A stretch of 64,000 nucleotides of DNA. Source: Extibacter muris. Lineage in GTDB: Bacteria; Bacillota; Clostridia; Lachnospirales; Lachnospiraceae. The stretch is from the NCBI RefSeq assembly GCF_004345005.1, contig NZ_SMMX01000013.1:1-64000 (forward strand), in the 5' to 3' direction. Position numbers and translations under genes: made by a program. Positions 42,381-50,490 of the stretch are shown here, piece after piece. The notes under the pieces were generated by a model that was not told where the DNA came from, did no database searches, and saw only the letters and a program-made list of their open reading frames with translations. How positions within the stretch are numbered: position 1 is the first letter of the stretch; every line of letters begins with the position of its first letter.

Positions 42381-44669
42381 ATGAGGATAAAGAGACGGAT
42401 ATCAGCGGCAGCCCTTGCAGTCCTTCTCATTTCTGCAGGATTGCTAGCATGGCAGTTCCCGAAATGGAGCGGAGCCGCCTTTTGGGAAGATGACGCTGTG
42501 CACATAGACCCGGATAAGATAGAGGAGTCCACGCTTATCATAGGTACGCACCTGATATATCTGGGGGCGCTTACCGATAAGCTCTATGAGACGGCAATCC
42601 AGTCGTCGGAAGAGTCCGGACAGAATACGATGTATTATAAGTCGGAGATTGGAGAGGGAAGATGGTACGCTATCGATGACGCCGGCTCCATAAAAGATAT
42701 CAGCGACAAGGGAAAAGAAACCGGCAAGTCTAAGATAAAGGAACTGTATCTCACGCACCATACGAAATCCGACGGCTATACGTACAAGCTGAAGGACGAC
42801 AAGATGGTAAATGTCTACGATATCAATTCTCCCTATGATCTGGAAGGGATGAAGGAGCTTTCTGCTCTCGTTAATGAAAAAAAGATGAGCGGAAAGGGGG
42901 GAGAAGTATTCGGGGCAAAGGTTGAAGGCAAGGTAACAAAGTGGTGTGACAAGGGGCTGGACATACTGAACAAAGAATATATCAGGCTTAAGGCCGCGGG
43001 GGCGGACGCCGAGTGGCTGGATATGCTGGACAAAGCGATGGGCAAGGTGGACGACCTGAGACGGCATGAAGCATATCAGAAAGTGGAAGCGGAAGTCAGA
43101 AAGCTCATAGACGCGGCGGACAGCGCAGACGCGGGTTATGTGGATGCGCTTTCTGACGCGGCGGCACAGCTGAATGACAGCATAACAGAGACGGAAGGAA
43201 ATATGCTGGACATCGATTCCAAGACAGACATACCCGACGAGCCGGGCGGGGAACCAGATGAACCAGATGAGCCGGCAGAGGAAGAGGAGCGGCCGCTGAC
43301 GGTCATGACCGTCATGGAGTCAGACCTTATCCGGCAGTACATCGAGGAGCCGAAGGATGATATCCTTGAGAATATGACGACACTGTCGCATATAATGGAA
43401 GGGATAAGCGTGTATCCGGAGGAGGAGGCACAATTTCTGAAAGAAAAGCTCATACCTGCAGCGGAGGCAGCTTATGCTGAGGATCCCACAGAAGTCAGGA
43501 AAAATGAACTGGACTATTACAAGAATGAACTGGCATCACGGGAAGGCGGCACGCCCGCATCTGACAAAGAGCTGGCCGGACTGTATGACAAGAAGGCAAA
43601 GCTTCAGCAGGACAGGCTCATGGCCTTGGATGAGGAGAACCTGGCCGAGGCCAAGCGTCTGGAAGCGCTTATCGATGTGACGTCCAGAGAAATCCAGGAC
43701 AAGGAGGATGCCATCGAGAAGGAAGCGGCCTCTCTCGCAAGACAGAAGACCGAGCTGGAAAAAGAGCGTGACGGAGCAAAGACAGAGGAAGAAAAAACAA
43801 AGCTTGCAAATGAAATCCAAAAACTGGATAATCAAATCACAGCCCTTGGCGCAAATGTCGATGGTGGCTCCGCTTCCAGAAAAATAGAAGAGATGGCAGA
43901 GGCCGCCCGGGAGGCGCTTGAGGAAGGGGAAGACGGCACGGCACGGCTTACGGAAGCAGTGGAGGGCATAGGAGCGCTGTGCGGCACGGACCCGGCGCTT
44001 GCCGGAAGCAGCCTGGAGAGCCTGTATGAGAAGATGGCCTCCAGAAAATATATGGACGAAACGGACATCTACGACGGGCTGCTCGAAGACATTGAGGGGA
44101 TCCTGGCGGACAACATATCCGTACTCGGCCAGGAGCTGGGAGAAGAGGAGGCAGTGCAGGTGATGGAAGAGGCTGCAGGTAAAGATAAGACGGCAGCAGT
44201 GATGGGCCTTACCATGTTCCTGGAACAGACGTCCGGCAGCGGGCTGAAGAACCTGCTGGACGGTAAAGTGAAAGCGTACGCCCAGGAAGGAGAAGCCTAT
44301 GCGTTTCCCAAGCTTTCCGGTACGGCCGGTACCGGGTATGCCCCGGCAGATGTGGTTGCAGACTATGCATCGTTCCGCTATGTATGGAATGACAATAAAA
44401 AGAGGGCCGTGCTGGCCTCCAGAAAGACATATTATAAGTTTACCGCCTTTGACACGGCCGTTATCAGAGGGCCGGAGGAAGAAGAGGAGAAGCTTGGCGC
44501 GGCGGCAGGATTCAAGGGGACCGTCTATATACCGGAGGATTATGTGAAGAAAGAATTCGGGTGTGAAGTCTACGATATACCGGATACCGGATATTGTATT
44601 CTTATAGATCAAGATATAGCAGATAAGGCAGCGGAAGTATGCGATGCACTGTTAGAGAAAGGAGAGTAA
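42381..44669 (+). CDS. Membrane-anchored extracellular coiled-coil protein with stalk-like C-terminal domain
   Basis: A 762-aa protein with an N-terminal signal anchor, an N-terminal domain, an acidic proline-rich linker near residues 283-300 (GEPDEPDEPAEEEE), and a long coiled coil around 385-480. The C-terminal domain (about 650-750) resembles the beta-rich stalk domain of copper-amine-oxidase N-terminal type: YYKFTAFDTAV, GTVYIPEDYVKKEFG. The family was not recognised as a whole. It is the last gene before the sheath gene and probably forms, with the TolC-like protein, the extracytoplasmic part of the module. It is not a tape measure, since it is exported. Confidence 0.6.
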   Translation: MRIKRRISAAALAVLLISAGLLAWQFPKWSGAAFWEDDAVHIDPDKIEESTLIIGTHLIYLGALTDKLYETAIQSSEESGQNTMYYKSEIGEGRWYAIDDAGSIKDISDKGKETGKSKIKELYLTHHTKSDGYTYKLKDDKMVNVYDINSPYDLEGMKELSALVNEKKMSGKGGEVFGAKVEGKVTKWCDKGLDILNKEYIRLKAAGADAEWLDMLDKAMGKVDDLRRHEAYQKVEAEVRKLIDAADSADAGYVDALSDAAAQLNDSITETEGNMLDIDSKTDIPDEPGGEPDEPDEPAEEEERPLTVMTVMESDLIRQYIEEPKDDILENMTTLSHIMEGISVYPEEEAQFLKEKLIPAAEAAYAEDPTEVRKNELDYYKNELASREGGTPASDKELAGLYDKKAKLQQDRLMALDEENLAEAKRLEALIDVTSREIQDKEDAIEKEAASLARQKTELEKERDGAKTEEEKTKLANEIQKLDNQITALGANVDGGSASRKIEEMAEAAREALEEGEDGTARLTEAVEGIGALCGTDPALAGSSLESLYEKMASRKYMDETDIYDGLLEDIEGILADNISVLGQELGEEEAVQVMEEAAGKDKTAAVMGLTMFLEQTSGSGLKNLLDGKVKAYAQEGEAYAFPKLSGTAGTGYAPADVVADYASFRYVWNDNKKRAVLASRKTYYKFTAFDTAVIRGPEEEEEKLGAAAGFKGTVYIPEDYVKKEFGCEVYDIPDTGYCILIDQDIADKAAEVCDALLEKGE

Positions 44670-44673
44670 AGAG

Positions 44674-46359
44674 ATGGCAGATTATTTATCACCGGGAGTA
44701 TATGTGGAGGAATACGACAATTCTCCCAGAGGAATGGAAGGAGTCGGCACAAGTACGGCGGGATTCGTCGGCATGGCGGAAAAAGGGGCCACGGCAGGGC
44801 CTCCGGTGCTTGTTACAGGCTTCGGCGACTTTACGAGGAATTACGGGGGGTACTTAAGCGAGTTCACCCATGGAGAATATCGCTATCTTGCAGGCGCGGT
44901 GGAGCAGTTTTTCGCAAATGGCGGCACACGCTGCTATATCGCCCGTGTCATCCCGGAAGATGCGAAGGCCGCAGAAGGGACGGCAGGGAGCGTGACGGTA
45001 TCGGCAAAGAATGAGGGAGCGTGGGGCAACAAGATTACGATGGCCGTCCAGTCGTATACAAGGCGTAAGATGCAGCTGCTGGAAAAGACGGGAGACCAAA
45101 AATACCGTGCCAAATCAGCCGCAGGATTTGAAGAAGGCTGTATCGTAAAAGCGGGAGAGACGTATAACCGAATTACGGCAGTCCAGGGGTCAGAAGTCAC
45201 ATTCGAGGAAGAGCTGAAAGAGGACATGGTAGATGCCGGCCTCGTACCAGAAAAGGTGCTCTATCTGGCAGAATTCCAGGTAGATGTCCGCTGCGGGGAT
45301 GACGCAGAGTCGTTCGAGGGGCTCAACATGAATCCACAGTCCGGCAATTATGCCCCGTCCAGACTGGAGCAGAGCCGGCTCGTGAATGTTACATGTGTCC
45401 CCGCGGAAGGCATCCGCAATCCCGCCGAACTGTTCGCCGGGGCCGAAGAGGCGGTGATAACGCTGGAGGGAGGTTCGGACGGAACGATGGAACAGGTCGG
45501 TGACGGGACATTCATCGGCAAGAATGAGCAGGCAGGAAAACGGACCGGCATCCAGGCATTCCTGGAGAACCCTGTCGTAAGCATACTGGCGGTTCCCGGA
45601 ATCACAAGCCCTGAAGTGGTCGTATCTCTCGTCAACCACTGTGAGAACACGAAGAGCCGGTTTGCGGTCATAGATATGCCGAAAGACATGTCCGATACGG
45701 CAGAGCTGCTCGGATACAGGGATATGCTTGACAGTACATATGCGGCCATGTACCATCCATGGATACAGGCGTATGACCGCTCATGCCAGAAGCCATCTTT
45801 CTTCCCGCCTTCCGGTGCAGTGGCAGGGGTGTATGCGAGGACAGATACGGCAAGAGGAGTACATAAGGCGCCGGCCAACGAGACCATCTCCTGTACGGGT
45901 CTGAGCGTCAGCTATTCAAAAGGAGAACAGGATGTACTGAATCCGGCAGGCGTGAACCTGATCCGGGCATTTCCGGGACAGGGGATCCGTATCTGGGGAG
46001 CCAGGACAGCAAGCAGCAACGCAACTTTCAAGTATGTGAACATACGCAGGCTTTTCATCTATGTGGAAGAAAGCATCAAGGCCAATACGAACTGGGTTGT
46101 CTTTGAACCGAATGACGAGTCGCTCTGGAACAGGGTACGTGCAACCATCTCCTCCTTCCTTGAGACGTTATGGAGAAACGGCATGCTTGCAGGAGCATCC
46201 GCGGGAGAGAGCTTTTTCGTAGATATCGGACCGTCCACCATGAGCCAGGACGATATCCAGAACGGCAGGCTTATCTGCAACATAGGGATTGCACCGGTAC
46301 GCCCGGCAGAGTTCGTCATATTCCGTGTAACCCAGAATACGGCGGAGTCAGGAGCATAG
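44674..46359 (+). CDS. Contractile sheath protein (Afp2-4/Pvc2-4 type)
   Basis: A 561-aa phage-tail sheath protein that polymerises around the tube and contracts to drive it out. The N-terminus YLSPGVYVEEYDNSPR is the classic sheath start; the C-terminal region TWVVFEPND-like block (NTNWVVFEPNDESLW) and IGIAPVRPAEFVIF are the conserved sheath core and handshake part. Residues about 100-330 are an insertion domain. Afp and PVC clusters carry three sheath paralogues; only this one is seen here. It has GGAGAG ahead of ATG 44674. Confidence 0.94.
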   Translation: MADYLSPGVYVEEYDNSPRGMEGVGTSTAGFVGMAEKGATAGPPVLVTGFGDFTRNYGGYLSEFTHGEYRYLAGAVEQFFANGGTRCYIARVIPEDAKAAEGTAGSVTVSAKNEGAWGNKITMAVQSYTRRKMQLLEKTGDQKYRAKSAAGFEEGCIVKAGETYNRITAVQGSEVTFEEELKEDMVDAGLVPEKVLYLAEFQVDVRCGDDAESFEGLNMNPQSGNYAPSRLEQSRLVNVTCVPAEGIRNPAELFAGAEEAVITLEGGSDGTMEQVGDGTFIGKNEQAGKRTGIQAFLENPVVSILAVPGITSPEVVVSLVNHCENTKSRFAVIDMPKDMSDTAELLGYRDMLDSTYAAMYHPWIQAYDRSCQKPSFFPPSGAVAGVYARTDTARGVHKAPANETISCTGLSVSYSKGEQDVLNPAGVNLIRAFPGQGIRIWGARTASSNATFKYVNIRRLFIYVEESIKANTNWVVFEPNDESLWNRVRATISSFLETLWRNGMLAGASAGESFFVDIGPSTMSQDDIQNGRLICNIGIAPVRPAEFVIFRVTQNTAESGA

Positions 46360-46383
46360 AGAGAGTAAAGGAGGACAAGAATT

Positions 46384-46911
46384 ATGCCAGGAGAAGAGAA
46401 CGGAGGATACAGCTATCCTTTGACGAACATGAATTTCCTCGTGACGTTCGGGGAGAATCTGACAGCAGCCTTCACAGAGATCAGTGGAGTAGAAGCTACC
46501 GTGGAGGAGATTGAATTCCGTCAGGGTAATTCCACGAGCCTTGCACCGGTAAAAATACCGGGCCTTGTCAAGCATGGCAGCGTGACGATGAAGATGGGAT
46601 ACACGACGGACAACGGGCTGGTCACATGGATCTATAACTGTATCAAAGAACAGAGGAGCGGGTTTGAACGGAAAGACGTGACGATAGAGCTTATCGATAT
46701 CAGGACCGAATCGCCGGCACAGCCGGTGCAATCCGCCGGCGACCGCCCGGCGTGGAAGCTTAAGAACGCCTGGGTGACGAAGTATTCGGCGCCTGACCTG
46801 AATGCGTCCGGCAAAGAAGTTGCCATCGAATCCATAGATCTGGCTTATGAGGAGCTCGTCACACCAGGCGGCGGCGCAGCCGGTGGCAGCCCGTCCGGCG
46901 GGGGCGAATAG
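46384..46911 (+). CDS. Inner tube protein (Afp1/gp19-type)
   Basis: A 175-aa tube protein of the T4 gp19/Hcp-like fold: FLVTFGENLTAAFTEISGVE, then a loop region with FRQGNSTSLAPVKIPG, and a C-terminal WKLKNAWVTKYSAPDLNAS block. It stacks as rings inside the sheath and carries cargo in its lumen. The last about 20 residues form a glycine-serine-rich tail. It follows the sheath gene by 24 bp with AAAGGAGG. Confidence 0.93.
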   Translation: MPGEENGGYSYPLTNMNFLVTFGENLTAAFTEISGVEATVEEIEFRQGNSTSLAPVKIPGLVKHGSVTMKMGYTTDNGLVTWIYNCIKEQRSGFERKDVTIELIDIRTESPAQPVQSAGDRPAWKLKNAWVTKYSAPDLNASGKEVAIESIDLAYEELVTPGGGAAGGSPSGGGE

Positions 46912-46949
46912 ACGTCACGGTATAAACTGACATAAAGGAGGAACTTAAG

Positions 46950-47312
46950 ATGCAGACGATATATGAGTTTACACTGCCAAGGGGATATGTGGATGCACAG
47001 GGCGGCATACATAAGCGGGGAAAGATGCGGCTTTCGACCGCCGGTGATGAGATCCGGGCGACGAGAGATCCAAGGGTGCTGTCGAATCCCTCCTATCTCA
47101 CGCTCGTCGTGCTGTCCTATGTCATCACGGAGCTGGAAGGCGTGGAGATTATGACGGCAGGGGTCATCGAACAGCTTTTTACGGCAGATCTGGCTTTCCT
47201 GCAGGATATGTATGAGAAGATCAATGGGGCGGAACCTCCCAGGATGAAAGTCGTGTGCCCGTCCTGCGGCCACATGCATGAAGTGCCTGTAAATTTTACA
47301 CAGGAGGGATAA
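46950..47312 (+). CDS. Tail-assembly chaperone-like protein with zinc ribbon
   Basis: A 120-aa protein in the position of phage tail-assembly chaperones, between the two tube-type genes. It has a beta-rich N-terminus (YEFTLPRGYVDAQGG), a central helical part (LSNPSYLTLVVLSYVIT and IEQLFTADLAFLQDMYEKIN), and a C-terminal zinc knuckle CPSCGHMHE. The end of the gene contains the slippery heptamer AAATTTT in the right frame (47291-47297), six bases before a GAGGG/CCCTC hairpin holding the stop codon. A -1 shift would add the downstream DUF6760-like segment. AAAGGAGG precedes ATG 46950. Confidence 0.82.
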   Translation: MQTIYEFTLPRGYVDAQGGIHKRGKMRLSTAGDEIRATRDPRVLSNPSYLTLVVLSYVITELEGVEIMTAGVIEQLFTADLAFLQDMYEKINGAEPPRMKVVCPSCGHMHEVPVNFTQEG

Positions 47313-47503
47313 CCCTCTACCCGGAAGAAGAATTGTACAGGGAGATGTCTTTTATCGCATATTATTACCACTGGAGCCAGGAAGAAGTGATGGCGCTCGG
47401 ACACGCCGAACGGCGCCGGTGGTGCGATGAGATATCTGCTGTCAACAGAGGGCAGAGCCTGTCTGCCAATAGAGAGAAAAGCATACTGGAGTGGAAACTT
47501 TAA
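47297..47503 (+). CDS. DUF6760-like segment, probably made by -1 frameshift from the upstream gene
   Basis: The -1 frame from 47297 encodes 68 residues including TLYPEEELYREM, the block AYYYHWSQEEVMALGHAERR and a C-terminal ILEWKL. This is the small DUF6760-type protein usual after the chaperone gene in eCIS clusters. The conserved LYPEEE part has no ATG, GTG or TTG before it in frame; the first candidates are TTG 47333 and ATG 47345, inside the conserved region. It is therefore most likely translated as a C-terminal extension of the upstream gene. An ATA start at 47309 lies directly on GGAGGG and is improbable. It was too short to stand out as an ordinary gene. Confidence 0.8.
   Translation, partial: YTGGITLYPEEELYREMSFIAYYYHWSQEEVMALGHAERRRWCDEISAVNRGQSLSANREKSILEWKL
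47304..47317 (+). promoter_or_regulatory. Candidate frameshift-stimulating hairpin
   Basis: GAGGG (47304-47308), loop ATAA, CCCTC (47313-47317). It begins six bases after the slippery heptamer A-AAT-TTT (47291-47297). The distance and the GC-rich stem match known -1 frameshift signals, although the stem is short. Confidence 0.65.
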
Positions 47504-47940
47504 TGAGCGATATGATAATGAACGATATGGTAATGAACATGAACTTTCTGCTGACGCTTGACCGAGAAGCGATTCCATGTAAGAGCATCCATGGATTCCA
47601 CCGGGAATGTGAGCAGGAATACATACAGGAGGGCGGTCTGAACGGCTATGTGCATATCCGGCCCAAACCGGCGTCCGGCCCTTCGACGCTGGAGATTGAA
47701 CGCTATGTGACGGGCGGATACAGGGACTGTTTCCCCGAAGGCGGGCATCTGGACCATGACCTTGTGCTTGAAGTTGGTAAATGTACGGACAAGGATAAGA
47801 GCCCATCGGTGAAGCTTACCTTCAAAGGCTGTGTCGTGACCCGGAAAAGTTACGGAGAGCTGAACGCAGAAAAGGGAGGCATCCTGGTAGAGACGATAAC
47901 CATCAGCTACCAGGAGCTGAAAGCAGGTGACAGGCCGTGA
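47503..47940 (+). CDS. Second tube-type protein (Afp5-like tube initiator)
   Basis: A 145-aa gp19-fold protein distinct from the first tube protein: MNFLLTLDREAIPCKSIHGF, LEIERYVTGGYRDCF, VKLTFKGCVVTRKSYGELN. In Afp/PVC particles a second, divergent tube protein forms the ring joining the tube to the hub; gene order here supports that. ATG 47503 overlaps the stop of the frameshift segment (TAATGA). The methionine-rich start leaves other ATGs possible (47515 and later). Confidence 0.82.
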   Translation: MSDMIMNDMVMNMNFLLTLDREAIPCKSIHGFHRECEQEYIQEGGLNGYVHIRPKPASGPSTLEIERYVTGGYRDCFPEGGHLDHDLVLEVGKCTDKDKSPSVKLTFKGCVVTRKSYGELNAEKGGILVETITISYQELKAGDRP

Positions 47941-48440
47941 GGAAAACAGAAGAATTCAACAGCAGGATTACACGTCTCTATGAGCGTGGGATATGCACGG
48001 ACAGGCCGAAGAAGCTGTCCCACATGGAGCGGCTTTGCCCTGTCGTGCAGATACGGGAGGGGGATGTACGATACTCCCACCAGATGAACCTGAGGATTGA
48101 CGGGCAGCCCCGCGTCAGGTTGAAACTGATCAACGGGCTCACCTATCAGGAAGAGCTGGCGCAGAAGACATTCATGCGGCAGGTGAAAAAGGCGGAGCTT
48201 GTCTATAAGAATGTAGAGCAGGCTGCCGATGCGGCACAGCTTGTGAGAGAGCTGGACGAACGTAGCCGGCGGCAGAACAGGCTGGATGAGATGAAGAAAG
48301 AGATTATGAAGGAAAGCCAAGAAGAGGTCCATCATATCGTGCGCAGACAGATGCGGGAGCAGACGGGGGCGCTGACGGAGAAGGTATACCGGCGCCTGGA
48401 GCAGAAGCTTCAGGATGAAAGACGGCGGCGGGGCCTCTAG
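47937..48440 (+). CDS. Hypothetical eCIS protein with charged helical C-terminus
   Basis: A 167-aa basic protein. The N-terminal half has short strands (HQMNLRIDGQPRVRLKLI) and the C-terminal half is a long charged helix (RRQNRLDEMKKEIMKE, YRRLEQKLQDERRRR). The family was not recognised. It lies between the tube initiator and the Afp7-like genes, where Afp6-type or adaptor proteins are found. It starts with GTG 47937, overlapping the gene before it by four bases. The helix could contact the inner lumen or serve as a chaperone for the absent tape measure. Confidence 0.6.
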   Translation: MRKTEEFNSRITRLYERGICTDRPKKLSHMERLCPVVQIREGDVRYSHQMNLRIDGQPRVRLKLINGLTYQEELAQKTFMRQVKKAELVYKNVEQAADAAQLVRELDERSRRQNRLDEMKKEIMKESQEEVHHIVRRQMREQTGALTEKVYRRLEQKLQDERRRRGL

Positions 48441-48458
48441 GAGAAGGAGGTGCCGGAA

Positions 48459-48911
48459 TTGATTGAGAAGGCCTGCATACAATTCATGGATATGGTGACG
48501 GACAGCGGAGGCGGCACGATGTTCCAGGTACCTTTTAACCCGGCACAGCTATGCTTCGAGGCAGGGCGGGAGAGGGAAGATAGGCGGGAACCGGGCATCC
48601 GTGGCCGGAAGGTCCGGCTGAAGATGAAGCTCATTTTTGACAAGAGCCTGGAGCAGGGGAGCGTACAGGAAGAGACGGAACAGTTCCTGGAAGCTGCGAG
48701 AGATCCACTTAAGAGGCGGGTCGTCTTCCAATGGGACAAGCTGTGTTTTGACGGCCTTCTGGAGCAGATGTCCGCCGTATACGAGATGTTCGCTGAGGAT
48801 GGGAAGCCGGTGCGGGCCAGGATAGACCTCGCCATCGGCAGCCGGAGCGGCAGCATGGCTTCAGAAGAATGGTACAGAGACTATAAAGAATTATTTTCAA
48901 TCAAAGGATAG
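48459..48911 (+). CDS. Afp7/Pvc7-like CIS tube-baseplate protein 1
   Basis: A 150-aa protein of the CIS-tube fold: FQVPFNPAQLCFEAGRE, a GRKVRLKMKLIFDKSL strand pair, RRVVFQWDKLCFDGLLEQ and EMFAEDGKPVRARIDLAI, the order typical of the N-terminal domain of Afp7. No LysM domain follows, unlike in Afp7. TTG 48459 is the preferred start, nine bases after AAGGAGG; GTG 48450 overlaps that site. A paralogue follows four bases later. Confidence 0.8.
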   Translation: MIEKACIQFMDMVTDSGGGTMFQVPFNPAQLCFEAGREREDRREPGIRGRKVRLKMKLIFDKSLEQGSVQEETEQFLEAARDPLKRRVVFQWDKLCFDGLLEQMSAVYEMFAEDGKPVRARIDLAIGSRSGSMASEEWYRDYKELFSIKG

Positions 48912-48915
48912 GCAG

Positions 48916-49356
48916 ATGTTAAAAAAAGCAGTATTGACCGTGCCCGGAGAGACAGGAGATCTGTATCCGATCGAGGTACAATATAATCCTTCCACGCTGA
49001 ACCTGTCGGTATCAGCAGGAGCGGTGTCCTATGAGAACCCTCAGACCCATGTGATGAACAATCAGGCAGACCAGAATACAGACAGCGGAGAACTCACCCT
49101 GTCTTTTGACCTGATCATAGATGATGCGGGCGGCCGTGACGTGAGAAAGACGATCCAGGGCTTTCTCGGCATGCTGTTTCAGGAGAGTGCAAGGAAGATC
49201 ATCTTCAGCTGGGGAGATGTACATTTTGCAGGAGAAGCAGAGCGGATGAATGCCTCTTTCGACATGTTCAGCAGCGATGGCAGGCCAATCCGTGGAAAGG
49301 TACACATGGAAATCGTCCAGCATGATTTCAAAGGAGTGGTGAACAGTGAATTATAG
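48916..49356 (+). CDS. Afp7/Pvc7-like CIS tube-baseplate protein 2
   Basis: A 146-aa paralogue of the preceding protein with the same block order: PIEVQYNPSTLNLSVSAG, GELTLSFDLIIDDAGG, ARKIIFSWGDVHFAGEAERM, FDMFSSDGRPIRGKVHMEI. Again no LysM domain is present. In known particles such proteins link the tube initiator with the hub trimer. Two divergent copies side by side suggest a mixed ring. ATG 48916; the end overlaps the hub gene by eleven bases. Confidence 0.83.
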   Translation: MLKKAVLTVPGETGDLYPIEVQYNPSTLNLSVSAGAVSYENPQTHVMNNQADQNTDSGELTLSFDLIIDDAGGRDVRKTIQGFLGMLFQESARKIIFSWGDVHFAGEAERMNASFDMFSSDGRPIRGKVHMEIVQHDFKGVVNSEL

Positions 49357-50476
49357 CAGCCTGAAGAATACATATGGCGGCTTCCAGCTGCCGAAGGCGG
49401 AAGTAGAAGTAGAAGGAAGAGCCTTTGACGGCAGGAAGGCAGGGATGCTGATTGAAAAAGTATATGTAGAACTAAGCTGCGGATATGAGGCGTCCAAAGC
49501 AGAATATCTTATCAGCGGCTGCGTGGACAGGAAATCAGGCGAATATAGGCTGAAGGAGCTGAAGCCGTATATACTGCTTGGGTCTTATGTCCTTGTCAGG
49601 ATGGGATACAGCTCCGGTACAAAAGAAGTGTTCCGCGGCTTTATCTCCCGAACGGAATTTCTGAATGAGGACGGAGATTCCTACGTGAAGGTGACCGCAG
49701 TGGACGTAAAAGGCATCATGATGGCAAATTCTCACGCGAGGCAGCTGAAGGCGAGATATGTAAGCGATGCGGTGCGGGAGCTGTTTGACAAGCCGGCCTA
49801 TCAGGAGATGACGGCGAGAGAAATCATAAAAAAGCTTGCGATAGAAGCTACTCCGGACAAGACACGGGGGAATGCCGACAAGAACCTTGTATCGATGGAA
49901 ATGGTAACGGAAAGCGATTATGAGTTTGCCGTCAGGTGGGCAAAACGGTGCGGGTTTGAATTCTTCACGACGCTTGGCACGGTGCACTTTCGGAAGGCGT
50001 GGTCCGATGATAAGGTATATTACAGGCTGGGGCCGGAGGAAGGCATGACCCGGTACCGGATCTCCTATGACTTGGGCGGGCTCGCGGGGAAAGCTGAAAT
50101 ACGCTGCATGGAGGATGGCAGAGGGGAACTTGTAAAGGCAAAGAGGACGATGGACAATAAGCTGTCGCTCGGCCATTATGCCGGCAAGCTGGTCAAACAG
50201 TCGGAGAAGGTCTATATAGACAGCACCATCCGTTCAAGAGAAGAGGCGTCGGAACGGCTTGCGTATCTGTCGGGAAGAGCTGCATACAGGTTCGCGACGC
50301 TGGAGTGCGAATGCGTAGGGATACCGGAACTGCTGCCAGGACGGTTCATGGAAGTCGGCGGTCTGGGAAGCCCGGCGGACAACTGCTTCTATGTGGAGGA
50401 AGTGCAGCACAGTATGGACCGTGCGGCAGGCTACCGGTGCCGGATGAAAGGAAGAGCAGACAAGATCAAAGGCTGA
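49346..50476 (+). CDS. Baseplate hub protein (gp27/gpD-like, N-terminal part of Afp8)
   Basis: A 376-aa late-control-D/VgrG-N-type hub: two barrel domains with KVYVELSCGYEASKAEYL and VLVRMGYSSGTKEVFRGFI, then SEYEFAVRWAK-type ESDYEFAVRWAKRCGFEFF, the characteristic hub helix. The C-terminal GRFMEVGGLGSPADNCFYVE closes the second barrel. In Afp and T6SS hub and spike are one polypeptide; here the spike is the next gene. It starts with GTG 49346 with AAAGGAG upstream. Confidence 0.88.
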   Translation: MNYSSLKNTYGGFQLPKAEVEVEGRAFDGRKAGMLIEKVYVELSCGYEASKAEYLISGCVDRKSGEYRLKELKPYILLGSYVLVRMGYSSGTKEVFRGFISRTEFLNEDGDSYVKVTAVDVKGIMMANSHARQLKARYVSDAVRELFDKPAYQEMTAREIIKKLAIEATPDKTRGNADKNLVSMEMVTESDYEFAVRWAKRCGFEFFTTLGTVHFRKAWSDDKVYYRLGPEEGMTRYRISYDLGGLAGKAEIRCMEDGRGELVKAKRTMDNKLSLGHYAGKLVKQSEKVYIDSTIRSREEASERLAYLSGRAAYRFATLECECVGIPELLPGRFMEVGGLGSPADNCFYVEEVQHSMDRAAGYRCRMKGRADKIKG

Positions 50477-50490
50477 CGGAGGACGGAGAG

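Noticed and set aside
43536-44612. 358-codon minus-strand frame
   Set aside because: Shadow of the coiled-coil gene caused by its biased codon use.
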